Assembly (NCBI GenBank): GCA_964463485.1
Contig: CAYXDO010000045.1
Coordinates: forward strand, 5,724 to 69,723
DNA length: 64,000 nucleotides
Direction of reading: 5' to 3'
From: CAYXDO01 sp964463485
GTDB lineage: Bacteria > Myxococcota > Kuafuiibacteriia > Kuafuiibacteriales > Kuafuiibacteriaceae
The notes beneath the pieces were generated by a model. That model was not told where the DNA came from. It saw only the letters and a list, made by a program, of their open reading frames with translations, and ran no database searches. Positions 1-9,294 of this stretch are shown piece by piece (within the stretch, counting starts at the first letter, position 1; each line of letters opens with the position of its first letter). Position numbers and translations under genes: made by a program.

Positions 1-1
1 C

Positions 2-2473
2 TGTTACATCGCCAAGGAGGTCGCGTGGGCGCTCGCCTACGCGCACGAGGCGCGCGACCAAAGCGGCCGCAGCCTCGGCATCGTCCATCGCGACGTGAGT
101 CCCGAAAACGTCCTCTTGTCATGGTCCGGCGACGTCAAGCTCGCTGACTTCGGCATCGCCCTAGCGACTCGACGGGAGGAGTCCACCCGGGTGGGCATCG
201 CAAAAGGCAAGCTCGATTACATGTCCCCCGAGCAACTCAGAGCGGTCGAGGTCGATCCGCGCTCGGATCTCTTCTCGCTCGGATGTGTCCTCACCCAGAT
301 GCTCACTGGAACCAGCCCGATGAGCGCGAAAGAAGCTCGGGAGCAACTCTTGAAGGGCGAGCCCCTCGAGCTCACTGAGCCGATCGAGCCCGATGTGCTC
401 CGGATCCTCCTTCGAGCTCTGTCCCCAAACAAACAGGACCGACCGGCGACCGCCCAGCAGCTCGCGGAGGAGCTATCGAGGGCGTTCTCGGCGCGATCCG
501 AGCAGGACGGACGAGCCGCGCTGGTTTCCGCGCTGACACCCTTGCGCCCCAAGGCCGAGAAGAAAAAGACGGCCCTCGATGGCATGTTCGACGCTGGGCT
601 CTTGGACATGCTCGCGGAGCCGCAGGCCGAAGGACAAGAGCCGACGCGAAGCCTTGCTCCCCAAACGGAGCCATGGCGTCCAGTGTCGCGAACCGAACCT
701 TCGTCCGAGGCGACCGACGCCGGTGAGTTGTCGGCCCCGGGTGACTCGCTCGAAGGCTCCTTCGTCCATGGGTACCGAATCGAGTCCGTGTTGGGCGAGG
801 GCGCGACCGCCACCGTCTACCGGGCAACTCACCCGGTGCTCCACCGCGAGATCGCCGTCAAGGTGTTGCACACGGCGACACCGAACGCGACCCGTCGCCT
901 GCGCGCCGAGGCCCAAGCCCTCGCGAGGCTCCAGCACGAGAATCTCGTCGCAGTCGTGGACTACGGCGAGATCTCGGACGGACGCCCGTTTCTGGCGATG
1001 GAGCTCGTTCGAGGTCGAACACTCAAACAACTCATCAAGACCGAGGGCGCGATCCCATACTCGAGAGTTGCTGCGATCTGCGGACAGATCGCCCGAGGAC
1101 TCGCTCACGCCCACGAAAACGGAGTCATCCACCGAGACTTGAAGCCTGCCAACGTCATGCTCACCGAAGTGCACGGAGGCGAGGTCGCGAAGATCACAGA
1201 CTTCGGGCTCGCGCGTGCCGAGGACCGACAGACCAGACTGACCCGCGCCGACCAACTCCTCGGCACCCCGGCCTTCATGGCCCCCGAACAGACAAAGGGC
1301 ACTGACGAAGTGGGCCCCCCGGCCGACGTGTATGCGCTCGGCGGAGTCATGTACGCGTTGCTCGCCGGCCGGCCTCCGTTCGGAGGCAAGTCCCTCCTCG
1401 TAGTCCTCGACAAACACCGAAACGAAGCCCCCGCCCCACTCGCCGACTTCGGCGGCCTCGGACCGCTCGCCCTCGAGCTTTTGCGCAAGGATCCCGCGGA
1501 GCGCCCCACCGCCCGTCAGGTCGTCGAACGACTCGAGCTGCTCGGCGTCCCTGGACCCCTCGGTCCCGAATCGACCCCGACCGAAGTCACCGAGGTCTCG
1601 TCTGCGACTCAGCCGCCCCTCGAGAGTGTCTCGATCTCCTTCACCCCGAGCCCGGCTGAAGCTGCCGCCCAAGTCTCCGCGCGAACGAGCCCCGCGCGAA
1701 CGAGCTCCGCGCGAACGAGCTCCGCGCTTGGCGTGGAGGCATGGACGCAGGGCAAGTGGATCGCTGCGAGCTTGGCCCTCCTCATGCTCGGGCTCGGCGC
1801 GTCCTTGTGGCTGATGAGCGACCGCCCACCCACGCCTGCCGAAGTGACCATCGTGAGCCCGGAGCCGACGATACCAACCGGGGCCCTCCTACCGCCGACC
1901 GTCGCGCGCGCGCCGCAACCGTCGACGGAGCTCACACCCGGCGTGACGACAGTTGCAGCGTCCGGAACGAAAGGTTCGCCCGAATCCAGTCCAAAAGATA
2001 CTCCAGCGAAGCCGACATCCGATCGCGCTCCGCTGAAGCCGGTCGCAGCGACTGGCGCTTTGTCGCAGTCACCTCGCCAACGAATCGAGCGGGCCCTCAC
2101 GTCGAGGCACCTCAGACTATCCGACTTGGCGGACGACGATTCGGTGAGCTCCGCGCTCCAAAAGCTCGAGTCGGCCGAGCGTACCTCGAGCTCCGCGGAG
2201 ATCGACCTGCGAACCGAGGACGTGATCAGAAGTGTATCGACGGCACGAATCACACCCCTTTTGTTGAAGCGACGACTCGGGGAGCTCAGCGGGCGGCTCG
2301 ATCGAGTCGAAAGTCGAACGTCGAAAGAAGTCTTCTCCCCGCTCGAATCCCGCTTCCTCGACCTGCGGCAACAGCTCGGCAGAGTCGAAGGAGCCGAGCT
2401 GCTGCTCTCGATCGGACAGCTCGAGTCCGAGTTATCACACCTCGAGAACGACCCTTCGACGACCTCGAGGTGA
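2..2473 (+). CDS. Ser/Thr protein kinase with two tandem kinase domains (5' end cut by window edge)
   Basis: The frame is open from base 2, so the gene starts left of the window; the GTG at 95 is the Val inside an HRDVSPEN catalytic loop and is not a start. Domain 1 lacks its N-lobe here but shows HRDVSPEN (about residues 29-36 of the visible part) and DFG (49-51). A second complete Hanks-type kinase begins near residue 257 with a glycine loop GEGATATVY, the VAIK-like AVKV, HRDLKPAN, TDFGLA and an APE-like APEQ. After it come a Ser/Ala/Arg linker with a 15-bp tandem repeat, one transmembrane helix near residues 586-606 and an extracytoplasmic tail with helical, Glu/Arg-rich character. The protein is probably a membrane receptor kinase phosphorylating cytosolic targets. 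Two active-looking kinase domains in one chain is unusual. Substrates are unknown. Confidence 0.93.
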   Translation, partial: CYIAKEVAWALAYAHEARDQSGRSLGIVHRDVSPENVLLSWSGDVKLADFGIALATRREESTRVGIAKGKLDYMSPEQLRAVEVDPRSDLFSLGCVLTQMLTGTSPMSAKEAREQLLKGEPLELTEPIEPDVLRILLRALSPNKQDRPATAQQLAEELSRAFSARSEQDGRAALVSALTPLRPKAEKKKTALDGMFDAGLLDMLAEPQAEGQEPTRSLAPQTEPWRPVSRTEPSSEATDAGELSAPGDSLEGSFVHGYRIESVLGEGATATVYRATHPVLHREIAVKVLHTATPNATRRLRAEAQALARLQHENLVAVVDYGEISDGRPFLAMELVRGRTLKQLIKTEGAIPYSRVAAICGQIARGLAHAHENGVIHRDLKPANVMLTEVHGGEVAKITDFGLARAEDRQTRLTRADQLLGTPAFMAPEQTKGTDEVGPPADVYALGGVMYALLAGRPPFGGKSLLVVLDKHRNEAPAPLADFGGLGPLALELLRKDPAERPTARQVVERLELLGVPGPLGPESTPTEVTEVSSATQPPLESVSISFTPSPAEAAAQVSARTSPARTSSARTSSALGVEAWTQGKWIAASLALLMLGLGASLWLMSDRPPTPAEVTIVSPEPTIPTGALLPPTVARAPQPSTELTPGVTTVAASGTKGSPESSPKDTPAKPTSDRAPLKPVAATGALSQSPRQRIERALTSRHLRLSDLADDDSVSSALQKLESAERTSSSAEIDLRTEDVIRSVSTARITPLLLKRRLGELSGRLDRVESRTSKEVFSPLESRFLDLRQQLGRVEGAELLLSIGQLESELSHLENDPSTTSR
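1679..1723 (+). repeat. 15-bp tandem repeat, three units, inside the kinase linker
   Basis: The unit GCGCGAACGAGCTCC occurs three times in a row (first copy with one change) and encodes ARTSS/ARTSP units. It lies in the flexible linker between kinase domain 2 and the membrane helix, where length variation would be tolerated. Confidence 0.85.
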
Positions 2474-2540
2474 AGAGCCCACCACGGTCGAGTTTTCGTA
2501 ACTCTCTTCCCAAGCTCGGTGACTTCGTCGAAACGCCAGC

Positions 2541-3926
2541 TCAGCGCGTGCACCCGACGTGCAGGCGCACCGAGCCGTCCGACGTCGCACGAAGCTCCTG
2601 GCAAGTGGCCTCGCAAACCACGACGCTCGTGGCGTCGAGGTACCACCCAGGCCCGTTGCAGGCCCCTGGCTCCGGTACCCTTGGAATCGACTCGGACCCA
2701 CTCACCGCCGATTGCCAGCTCACGTCGACTCGACTGGGATCCAACACCGCGCCCGGAGGTGGCGTCGGAAGCGCGAACACACACGGCAACGCCGACTCAC
2801 GATAGATGGCGTTGGCGATCGTATCGAAGACCGGCGTCCAGTCTCGTTCGCAGATCGAAAACACCACGCCGCCCGTCGTAGCACTCAGATCCAAGTATTG
2901 TTGTCCAATCGCCGACCCCGTTCCTGTGATGCCTACGCAACCCACCACAGGGATCCGACCAAACGCCACGATCGAATGCAAAACCCACACGGGTCCAAAT
3001 CCCGGTGAGCTCAACCCAGAAAGCCGGGCTCGGAACGTCACCGCGTCGATCCGACTCTCGTCGTCCGTCACCGCGATGATGTGCTTGATGGAGTCCGCCC
3101 GCAAAAAGTCCTGGTACTGAGGATAAGCGTCCAGAATCACCTCCAGCCCGGCGTTCGAGTCCACGTCACGGTCTACGATAAGCAAGCTCGAAGAGCCACC
3201 GAGCGGCGGCGGAACGTCGATCTCGGAGGCCTGCCCGATCACGATCACTCGGTGATCGATGCCTGCCCCCGAAATCGATGCGGCAAATCGATTCAGGTTT
3301 TGGCGAATCGTCCGGCGCTCCTGATCCATACTCCCAGACCCATCGATCACCCAGATGACGTCGGCCGGCCGTACGACCTCGCTCGGGTGGATCTCCGTCT
3401 CGAGCTCACAGGCCTCGATGATCGCGCCCGGTGGATCGATCTGACCCGTTTCTGGAATATGAACCTCGGGAATATGAACCGTCGGCGACTCCGGCGAGGC
3501 CGCTAAAATAGGAACGAAAATGACCGGCGCATTCACGGCGTTGGATTGAATTCGAAGCTCCACGCGCCGAAGCCCGGAACGATCGGAGAAATGGCGAAGC
3601 TCCATCTGCCTCGCCGATCCGACCGCGATCGGCTCGCCGATCGAATCGTGCTCGAAGGGTGTGCGTCCCTCGGGCAGACAGGGCCGCGTTTGGTCGGCTT
3701 CGCCCGCTCGCACGAAACACACTTCGGTCATGATGAGCCGAGAGCCCCCCACGCTGCGAACCTCGAGGACCGAGACCCCGGAGTCCACGAACTCGAGCGA
3801 GATGCCGTGCTCATGCGTAGTGCCGTCGGCAGCCACCACGAGAATGGCCGGATCGCGGAGCCTCGTGAGCTCGTCGTCACCACAGCCCGCCAAGATGAAC
3901 ATCGCCACGGCAGCACGTCGAGCCAT
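2541..3926 (-). CDS. Von Willebrand factor A domain lipoprotein
   Basis: The 461-aa product starts with a short signal peptide and a lipobox (ILAGC near residue 15), so it is probably a lipid-anchored envelope protein. The middle holds a VWA domain with the metal-ion-dependent adhesion motif DGSGSM after a hydrophobic strand (VIWVI), and the C-terminal third has several Cys. A duplicated VHIPE unit lies before the VWA domain. VWA domains bind proteins through a divalent metal, so adhesion or a scaffold role is plausible; the ligand is unknown. The gene is convergent with the upstream kinase gene, with a 67-bp gap. No clear Shine-Dalgarno precedes the ATG. Confidence 0.85.
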   Translation of the reverse strand: MARRAAVAMFILAGCGDDELTRLRDPAILVVAADGTTHEHGISLEFVDSGVSVLEVRSVGGSRLIMTEVCFVRAGEADQTRPCLPEGRTPFEHDSIGEPIAVGSARQMELRHFSDRSGLRRVELRIQSNAVNAPVIFVPILAASPESPTVHIPEVHIPETGQIDPPGAIIEACELETEIHPSEVVRPADVIWVIDGSGSMDQERRTIRQNLNRFAASISGAGIDHRVIVIGQASEIDVPPPLGGSSSLLIVDRDVDSNAGLEVILDAYPQYQDFLRADSIKHIIAVTDDESRIDAVTFRARLSGLSSPGFGPVWVLHSIVAFGRIPVVGCVGITGTGSAIGQQYLDLSATTGGVVFSICERDWTPVFDTIANAIYRESALPCVFALPTPPPGAVLDPSRVDVSWQSAVSGSESIPRVPEPGACNGPGWYLDATSVVVCEATCQELRATSDGSVRLHVGCTR

Positions 3927-4021
3927 GGCTCATGATTACGCCGGTCTCCCACTCCCCGCTGGCCTCCGCACGCCCGATGGACAGCCGAGGGAGAAAGTGC
4001 AAGGAGGATTCTGCAAGAGAC

Positions 4022-6064
4022 TCAACCTGATCCAGGCTTCGAGATTCGTTCCTTCACGAGGTCGAGGAGCTGGCTGGTCTCGAACGGCTTCTCCAGGAAC
4101 GGATGGCGGGACGACGCGAGAAACGCAGCGACGTCCGGCCGCGGAGCGCCTCCGCTCATGAAAACGAAAGCAGTCTCGAGTGATGGGTGCTTCGAGATCG
4201 CGGCTTTGTAGAGCTCTGGTCCACTCAGATCGGGCATCATCAGGTCACACACGATCATGTCGAAGTCTTGCCGCCGCTCGAAGATCGCGAGCGCCTCACG
4301 CCCGCCGGCCGCGGTGAGTACTTCGAGGCTCTTTTGGAAGACCCGTTCGAGCCCCTTGAGCACCCGGACCTCGTCGTCCACGAACAGCACCGACGGCTTT
4401 CTCGGCGATGAGATTGGAATGACCGCGCTGGCATTTGGTTCGAGCGGGGGCAAGGTGACGACGAACTCGGAGCCGCGGCCTGACCCAGGCTCGTATCGGA
4501 GCTCGCCGCCGTGACTCACGACGATGTCGCGGCTTATGGCCAGCCCCAACCCAGTTCCTCCGGAACCTTTGGTGGTAAAATACGGCTCGAACAGACGAGG
4601 TCGCAGCCTCGGTTCGACGCCGGTTCCAGTGTCACTGACGCGGACCACCGCCCAATCACCCACTCGTTGCGTGATGACAGTGACTTGTTTGTCCTTGGCG
4701 TCGACGGCGGCCACGGCATGCGCGGCGTTCACCAGCAGATTGACGAAGACTTGCACCAGTTGCCCGTGGCACCCAAACACGTCGACGTTGGGGCCGAGCT
4801 TGGTGGTCACTTTGGCTCGGTGCCGAAGCTCGGGTCCGGCAAACCGCAACGCCGAAGCCACCGCCGCGTTGAGGTCCATCGAGAGTCGCTCGCTCGAGCC
4901 CCGACTCAGCGCGCCGAGATCTTTGGCGATCGTCCGGACCTGGGCCATGGCATCTTCGGCTTCGGCCACACACTCCATCAGCTCGCGTGTCAAACTCGTC
5001 ATTTCTTCCAATGAACCAGGACCGGTCGGCGCCTTCCCTTCGAGCGAAGCCAGAAATTCGAGAAACTCGGGGAGCCTCCTTCGAAGGTAGTCGTGGCTCG
5101 CCACGACGTACGTCAGCGGGTTGTTGATCTCGTGAGCGACCCCCGCAGCGATGTGCCCGATGGCCGCTAGCCGCTCCGACTTTGCGTTCCCCTCGAGGAG
5201 GTCGCGATTCTCGATCGCCAAAAGGACCTGTGACGCAAGCACTCGCGCACGTTCCAGGTCGCTCTTCCTGAACGACCGCGGGTTCGCTACCCGGTTGATG
5301 TTGAGGACCGCGACGAGCCTGCTCTTCGAGTAGATCGGAAAGACGATGCTCGACCGAACCCTGCCGAAGCTCGGCACATCAGAAAACCTCGGGTCTTCGG
5401 AGAGCGGGTTCTGAATCAGCACGGCCTCGCCGAGCTCAGCGACCCGGCCCGCGACTCGAGAGCCCATACTCAGCACCTCCGCGCGCTGACTCGGCTCGAG
5501 CCCCTCCGACTCGGCGATGTAGAGCGATCCGTCCGGACTGACCAGCATGAGTGAGACGTCGTCGGCCCCCATCGCATGGTGTGTGACCCGCACGATCTCA
5601 CTCGGCAGACGGCGTGGGTCCGGCGGGGACAAGATCACGGAGCTCGCCTCGAGCAGCGAAGCCTCGGTTCGGAGCCTCCTGTGCTCGATGGCTCGGCCCA
5701 CGGCGGCGACCATCTCCTCGAGGTCGAAGGGTTTGTGAAGAAGATCGAAGGCTCCGGCCCGAAGGCAAGCGATGGCCGTTTCGAGCTCCGCGTAGCCTGT
5801 CGCCACGATGACCTCCACGTCTTTGGACGCATCGCGAATCTCGCGCAAAGTCTCGAGACCACTCATGCCAGGCATTCTCATGTCGAGAATCACGACATCG
5901 AAGTCCGCCGCCCTGAACCTCGAGAGCGCTTCATGCCCATCGCAGGCAAGGGCGACGTGATAGCCCCGAGCGCCGAGCTCCCATTCCAGCACTTCTCGGA
6001 TTCCGGGCTCGTCGTCCGTGACCAAGATGGACGGCGCGTTCATGGAGGTGGGTTGCGCGCTCAT
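4022..6064 (-). CDS. Hybrid sensor histidine kinase (REC-GAF-HisKA-HATPase-REC)
   Basis: The 680-aa soluble protein has a receiver domain first (acidic pair D17/D18, phosphoacceptor D61 in ILDMRMPG), then a GAF-like sensor region (about 150-300). A HisKA box with GHIAAGVAHEINNP carries the phospho-His, and the HATPase domain shows N and G boxes (DTGTGVEP, GTGLGLAI). A second receiver follows (FVDDEV and CDLMMPDLSG). There is no transmembrane segment, so it senses an internal signal or takes phosphate from a partner. Its ATG overlaps the stop of the upstream kinase gene by 4 bp (ATGA), so the two are co-translated and likely work as one phosphorelay. No HPt domain or output domain is visible. 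Confidence 0.93.
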   Translation of the reverse strand: MSAQPTSMNAPSILVTDDEPGIREVLEWELGARGYHVALACDGHEALSRFRAADFDVVILDMRMPGMSGLETLREIRDASKDVEVIVATGYAELETAIACLRAGAFDLLHKPFDLEEMVAAVGRAIEHRRLRTEASLLEASSVILSPPDPRRLPSEIVRVTHHAMGADDVSLMLVSPDGSLYIAESEGLEPSQRAEVLSMGSRVAGRVAELGEAVLIQNPLSEDPRFSDVPSFGRVRSSIVFPIYSKSRLVAVLNINRVANPRSFRKSDLERARVLASQVLLAIENRDLLEGNAKSERLAAIGHIAAGVAHEINNPLTYVVASHDYLRRRLPEFLEFLASLEGKAPTGPGSLEEMTSLTRELMECVAEAEDAMAQVRTIAKDLGALSRGSSERLSMDLNAAVASALRFAGPELRHRAKVTTKLGPNVDVFGCHGQLVQVFVNLLVNAAHAVAAVDAKDKQVTVITQRVGDWAVVRVSDTGTGVEPRLRPRLFEPYFTTKGSGGTGLGLAISRDIVVSHGGELRYEPGSGRGSEFVVTLPPLEPNASAVIPISSPRKPSVLFVDDEVRVLKGLERVFQKSLEVLTAAGGREALAIFERRQDFDMIVCDLMMPDLSGPELYKAAISKHPSLETAFVFMSGGAPRPDVAAFLASSRHPFLEKPFETSQLLDLVKERISKPGSG

Positions 6065-7302
6065 GAAGACTTCTCCGGAGGTGAGTTAGGTAAGCGCACC
6101 ACCATCAGTGTGCCGGTGGCGAGTGAGCGTGCCTCGATGGATCCGCCGTGCCGCTCCACGATCTGAAGGGAGATACTCAGGCCGAGCCCAGTCCCCTTGC
6201 CGACCTCCTTCGTCGTGAAGAAGGGTTCGAAAATACGACTGCGAAGCTCCTCGGGAATTCCGGGTCCGCTGTCTTCTATCTCGAGCACCGCCCCGGCCCG
6301 GACCGCCTTCGAGCGGAGTGTGACTCGTCCCCCCTCGGCTACAGCGTCCAGAGCGTTGTTGCCGAGGTTGAGCAGAACCTGTTGGACCTCCGCGCCGTTG
6401 CCACGGATCGAAGGAAGCTCCAGAAGCTCGACACTCAGCTCAGTGCCTTGGGCGATCGCTCGCGAATCAAGAAGCTGAGCGACGCCTCGTATCACTTCGT
6501 TCAAGTCGATGGGTTCGAAGGTTCGAGGAGACGTACGGGAGAAAGTGAGGAGCTGCTGCACGAGCTCCTTGCAACGCAACGACTCCCGAACGATCGCGGC
6601 CACCGGCCGCTGGAGCTCTCCGCCCTCCGGGATGCGCCGAGCCATGCCCTGAGCGAATCCCAAGATCACCGCGAGAGGGTTATTGATTTCGTGAGCGACA
6701 CCCGCGGCGAGCTGCCCTACCGCAGCGAGCTTCCCGGCCTGCACGAGCTGAGCTTGCGCTTCGTTCAGCGAGTCCAGAAATCTCGTGAGCTCCCGGTGAG
6801 CAAGCTCGAGCTCCTGCGCGCGCTCCTCCACCGTTCGTTGAAGCTCCTGATTCGAACGAAGCAACTCCTCCGCTCGCTCGAAGGCGCGCCGATCGGCGTC
6901 TCGATGGCGCAGCGCACGCTCGGCATGATTCCATACTCGCCGAGTCACCCCACGGTATCGACCCGGGGCCCGCCGATCGAAATAGACCAGCAGGCGGCGC
7001 GGGTCGGACTCGCCTCCAAACACCCAACGCTCGGCCACCCCCGAAATCTCAGGGTAAGGTGGGTCGGTTCCCGTGGCCCCGACGTCCTCGGGCAAAGACA
7101 TCGCTCTGGATGGCTCCGACAAACCAGCTGCCGCGAGCAGCCGTGGCGGGCTCGTCACCTCGACGCAAAGGACCACCCGCGCACCCAACCAACCACCCAA
7201 CCCGACCAGGAAGACCTCCAGGGAGCCACTCGAATCGAAAAGCTCGAGCGCCGCGTCGGTCAGCGATGACGTGCCCCTCTCGGATGACCTCGAACCCTCC
7301 AT
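6061..7302 (-). CDS. Sensor histidine kinase
   Basis: The 413-aa protein has a poorly conserved N-terminal sensor-like region and a coiled coil rich in Glu/Arg/Leu (about 155-195). A HisKA domain follows with the phospho-His in AAGVAHEINNPLAV, then an HATPase_c domain (N box GNNALDAV, G1 box EDSGPGIPEE, G2 box KGTGLGLSI). No membrane segment is obvious. A good ribosome binding site, GAAGGAG, lies a few bases before the ATG, supporting this start. It is the first gene of the two-kinase operon and is coupled to the hybrid kinase by an ATGA overlap. Confidence 0.92.
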   Translation of the reverse strand: MEGSRSSERGTSSLTDAALELFDSSGSLEVFLVGLGGWLGARVVLCVEVTSPPRLLAAAGLSEPSRAMSLPEDVGATGTDPPYPEISGVAERWVFGGESDPRRLLVYFDRRAPGRYRGVTRRVWNHAERALRHRDADRRAFERAEELLRSNQELQRTVEERAQELELAHRELTRFLDSLNEAQAQLVQAGKLAAVGQLAAGVAHEINNPLAVILGFAQGMARRIPEGGELQRPVAAIVRESLRCKELVQQLLTFSRTSPRTFEPIDLNEVIRGVAQLLDSRAIAQGTELSVELLELPSIRGNGAEVQQVLLNLGNNALDAVAEGGRVTLRSKAVRAGAVLEIEDSGPGIPEELRSRIFEPFFTTKEVGKGTGLGLSISLQIVERHGGSIEARSLATGTLMVVRLPNSPPEKSS

Positions 7303-7361
7303 GACTCCTTCCCTGAGATCGCCACGATGCGCCCAGTCACCACCCGGCCTCGTGCGAAAAG

Positions 7362-8345
7362 TCAGTCGACCTCGGTGATGGTGGCGTAGACCATCGTCTG
7401 GTTGAGTAGCTGATAAGCGACCTCGCCAAACGTAATCGGTCCGGTGATGTCAGCCGTCCTCTTCCCCTCGAGCTCCGAATAGAGATAGTTGAGAATGCAA
7501 TTGCACGAGAAGGTGATCCGCTCGGCTCCTTCCGGAATCTGCGAGGTGAACTGCGCGACGTAATCTTTGATCGGCTTCGCTTGCCGATACGTGATGCCCT
7601 TGAACACGGGAGCGTAGAACTTGACCTCCCGCTCCCCGACCGCCTGAAAGCTGATGTTGACCATCGCGCCGTAATAGTCGGCCACGAGCGGCAACCGCAG
7701 ATCGAGCTTGCTCCGGGTCACGTACTCCGCAAAATCGACCCGCTCCCCGTTCACGAACGCTTCCTGCACGCTGAATCCGTCCTGCGCAAAAGTGATCGCG
7801 TCACCCGACGATTGCTCGAAGATGTTGAGGATGCCGATCTCCGCGATTCGGTTCGAAGGGAGAATCATCCGCATGACGACGGCGTCCTGCTCGTGCCCCT
7901 TTGCACTCCGTCCGTCGAAGACCTTCGGTTTGACCTTGCCGAGGTCGCTCAGGAACACGCCGGAAACCCAGCCAACGACCGGCTGCGAGGCGAACTTCTT
8001 GAAGCTGGGCGCCCCGAGCGCAAAGCTGAGATGCGTCGCGCTCGACGCCGGCATGATCGCGACCGTCAACCCGTGCTCGGGCGCGTCCGCGTAGATCCGC
8101 TGAATCGTATCGGCATCATACGTCGCGATCTCGACCTTCGAGACATAGGCCGGAACTTCCGTCACGAAGATCCTGTCCCTCGAGAAGAGCCCTCCGCCCT
8201 CGGCCATGAAATAGGGAATCGTGCCGCCGATCCACTCGCCCCTTGGAAGCTGCCCTAGCTGACTCTCGTCCCCCGCCAGCAGCAACCTCTGGCCGGCCTC
8301 GATTTTCTCGATCACCTCGGGAACCGTGTGCATGACGCTTTTCAT
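7362..8345 (-). CDS. FIST-like sensory domain protein
   Basis: The 327-aa product starts at the ATG at 8345, preceded by a strong GAGGAGG ribosome binding site; the open frame extends further upstream but there it overlaps another gene. The C-terminal segment ITFSCNCILNYLYSELEG followed by GPITFGEVAYQL resembles the end of FIST_C domains (FSCN motif, then a Gly-Glu turn), and PVVGWVSGVF resembles the FIST core. FIST proteins are predicted small-ligand sensors in signal transduction. I infer this from motif layout only; a DUF-type relative is possible. It follows a 77-aa gene by 13 bp, making a two-gene operon next to the histidine kinase pair. Confidence 0.7.
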   Translation of the reverse strand: MKSVMHTVPEVIEKIEAGQRLLLAGDESQLGQLPRGEWIGGTIPYFMAEGGGLFSRDRIFVTEVPAYVSKVEIATYDADTIQRIYADAPEHGLTVAIMPASSATHLSFALGAPSFKKFASQPVVGWVSGVFLSDLGKVKPKVFDGRSAKGHEQDAVVMRMILPSNRIAEIGILNIFEQSSGDAITFAQDGFSVQEAFVNGERVDFAEYVTRSKLDLRLPLVADYYGAMVNISFQAVGEREVKFYAPVFKGITYRQAKPIKDYVAQFTSQIPEGAERITFSCNCILNYLYSELEGKRTADITGPITFGEVAYQLLNQTMVYATITEVD

Positions 8346-8358
8346 CGCGGTTTCCTCC

Positions 8359-8592
8359 TCAACCAAAGATCTTCCCAATGTCTTTTTGAACCGAGGTGAG
8401 CTGGGCGTTCTTGGCGAACAACTCTCGAAGCTCAACGGCCAACTCCTCGACCCTGCTGCTCGAAGAATCGCGATTGACTTCGATCGTGGCACGGACGAGG
8501 AAAATCTTCACGGCGAGAAAATCGAATTGAGGCTTCACCTTTGCGGTGATGATCTCTTTCCATCTTTTGTCGGTTTCAGGGGGCACGTCCAT
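8359..8592 (-). CDS. Small conserved-looking protein of unknown function (77 aa)
   Basis: The 77-aa product is soluble, helical and charged, with a Trp/Lys-rich start (KRWKEIITAKVKPQFDF) and an amphipathic C-terminal helix. I do not recognise the family. It has a plausible ribosome binding site (GAGAGGAA) before its ATG and ends 13 bp before the FIST-like gene, whose ribosome binding site lies in that gap. Co-expression suggests it is a partner of the FIST-like protein. Confidence 0.7.
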   Translation of the reverse strand: MDVPPETDKRWKEIITAKVKPQFDFLAVKIFLVRATIEVNRDSSSSRVEELAVELRELFAKNAQLTSVQKDIGKIFG

Positions 8593-8797
8593 AGCTCAGT
8601 TCCTCTCCGAACTCTCGTCGTTAGTGTGCGCCGAAAGACGTCTGCAATGCGAGGGCGATTCCTTCCACCGCACGACTCATCGCAAAACTGATCTTTCGGG
8701 TCATCGACCGATCTCTGCGGAGCTTGATGTGGGGACGAGAGAATGCGGCCTAATGGCGCAGAACCGGTCAGAAGTAAACCCCATAATGTCGACCGTC

Positions 8798-8826
8798 TTG
8801 ACCTCGCGCGCCGCCAGACACATAGA
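8798..8826 (+). promoter_or_regulatory. Sigma70-like promoter, leaderless type, for the gene at 8833
   Basis: TTGACC (8798-8803), a 17-bp spacer and CATAGA (8821-8826) are followed after 6 nt by the ATG at 8833. There is no Shine-Dalgarno, so the transcript would begin at or within a base or two of the start codon. Confidence 0.5.
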
Positions 8827-8832
8827 CCCTCC

Positions 8833-9294
8833 ATGAGCATCGGACTCGCCCTCTTCCTCGCCACCGTCGGAGCCCCCACCTGTTACGAGCTATCGTCGAC
8901 AGGACAGGCCTGGTCTCGTACTCCGGAGACTCTGTGCGTCGAATCGGGTGAGGGAGCTCGTCACACCCTGGTGCTCAAGACGGGTATGCTCGACGCCACC
9001 CGCACCATCGCGACCTTGGACCTCGACCTCATCTCGCGCGCCAGGTGTATCGACTGCGTTCAGGATCGCTTCGCCATCGCGAATCCGACGAATTCGGTCT
9101 TCAATACGCTGGCGGTGGAGATCGACGGAAAGCGAGACATGAAGACCGGGGTACTCACAGGCAGCATCAAACTCGGCAAAAACAAACTCTTCTTCCGCAC
9201 GGCGCCGATGGCGATGAATGCGCCCTCGGCACCCGACCCGAAGGTCGTACCGAGCACGCCCCCTGCCCCGCCGAGCCCGCCCCAACCCAAATGA
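8833..9294 (+). CDS. Small exported protein of unknown function
   Basis: The 153-aa product starts with a short hydrophobic segment (MSIGLALFLATVG) likely to be a signal peptide, contains Cys residues (APTCYEL, RARCIDCV) and ends in a Pro/Ala-rich tail. I do not recognise a family. The start at 8833 is chosen over upstream codons because it gives the signal peptide and sits 6 nt after a -10-like element. The stop overlaps the start of the NtrC-type regulator by 4 bp (ATGA), so the two are co-translated. Confidence 0.7.
   Translation: MSIGLALFLATVGAPTCYELSSTGQAWSRTPETLCVESGEGARHTLVLKTGMLDATRTIATLDLDLISRARCIDCVQDRFAIANPTNSVFNTLAVEIDGKRDMKTGVLTGSIKLGKNKLFFRTAPMAMNAPSAPDPKVVPSTPPAPPSPPQPK

Noticed and set aside
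473..1672. A 399-codon minus-strand frame under the kinase gene
   Set aside because: The plus strand carries two kinase domains with all motifs; the antisense frame is Gly/Arg/Leu-rich noise.
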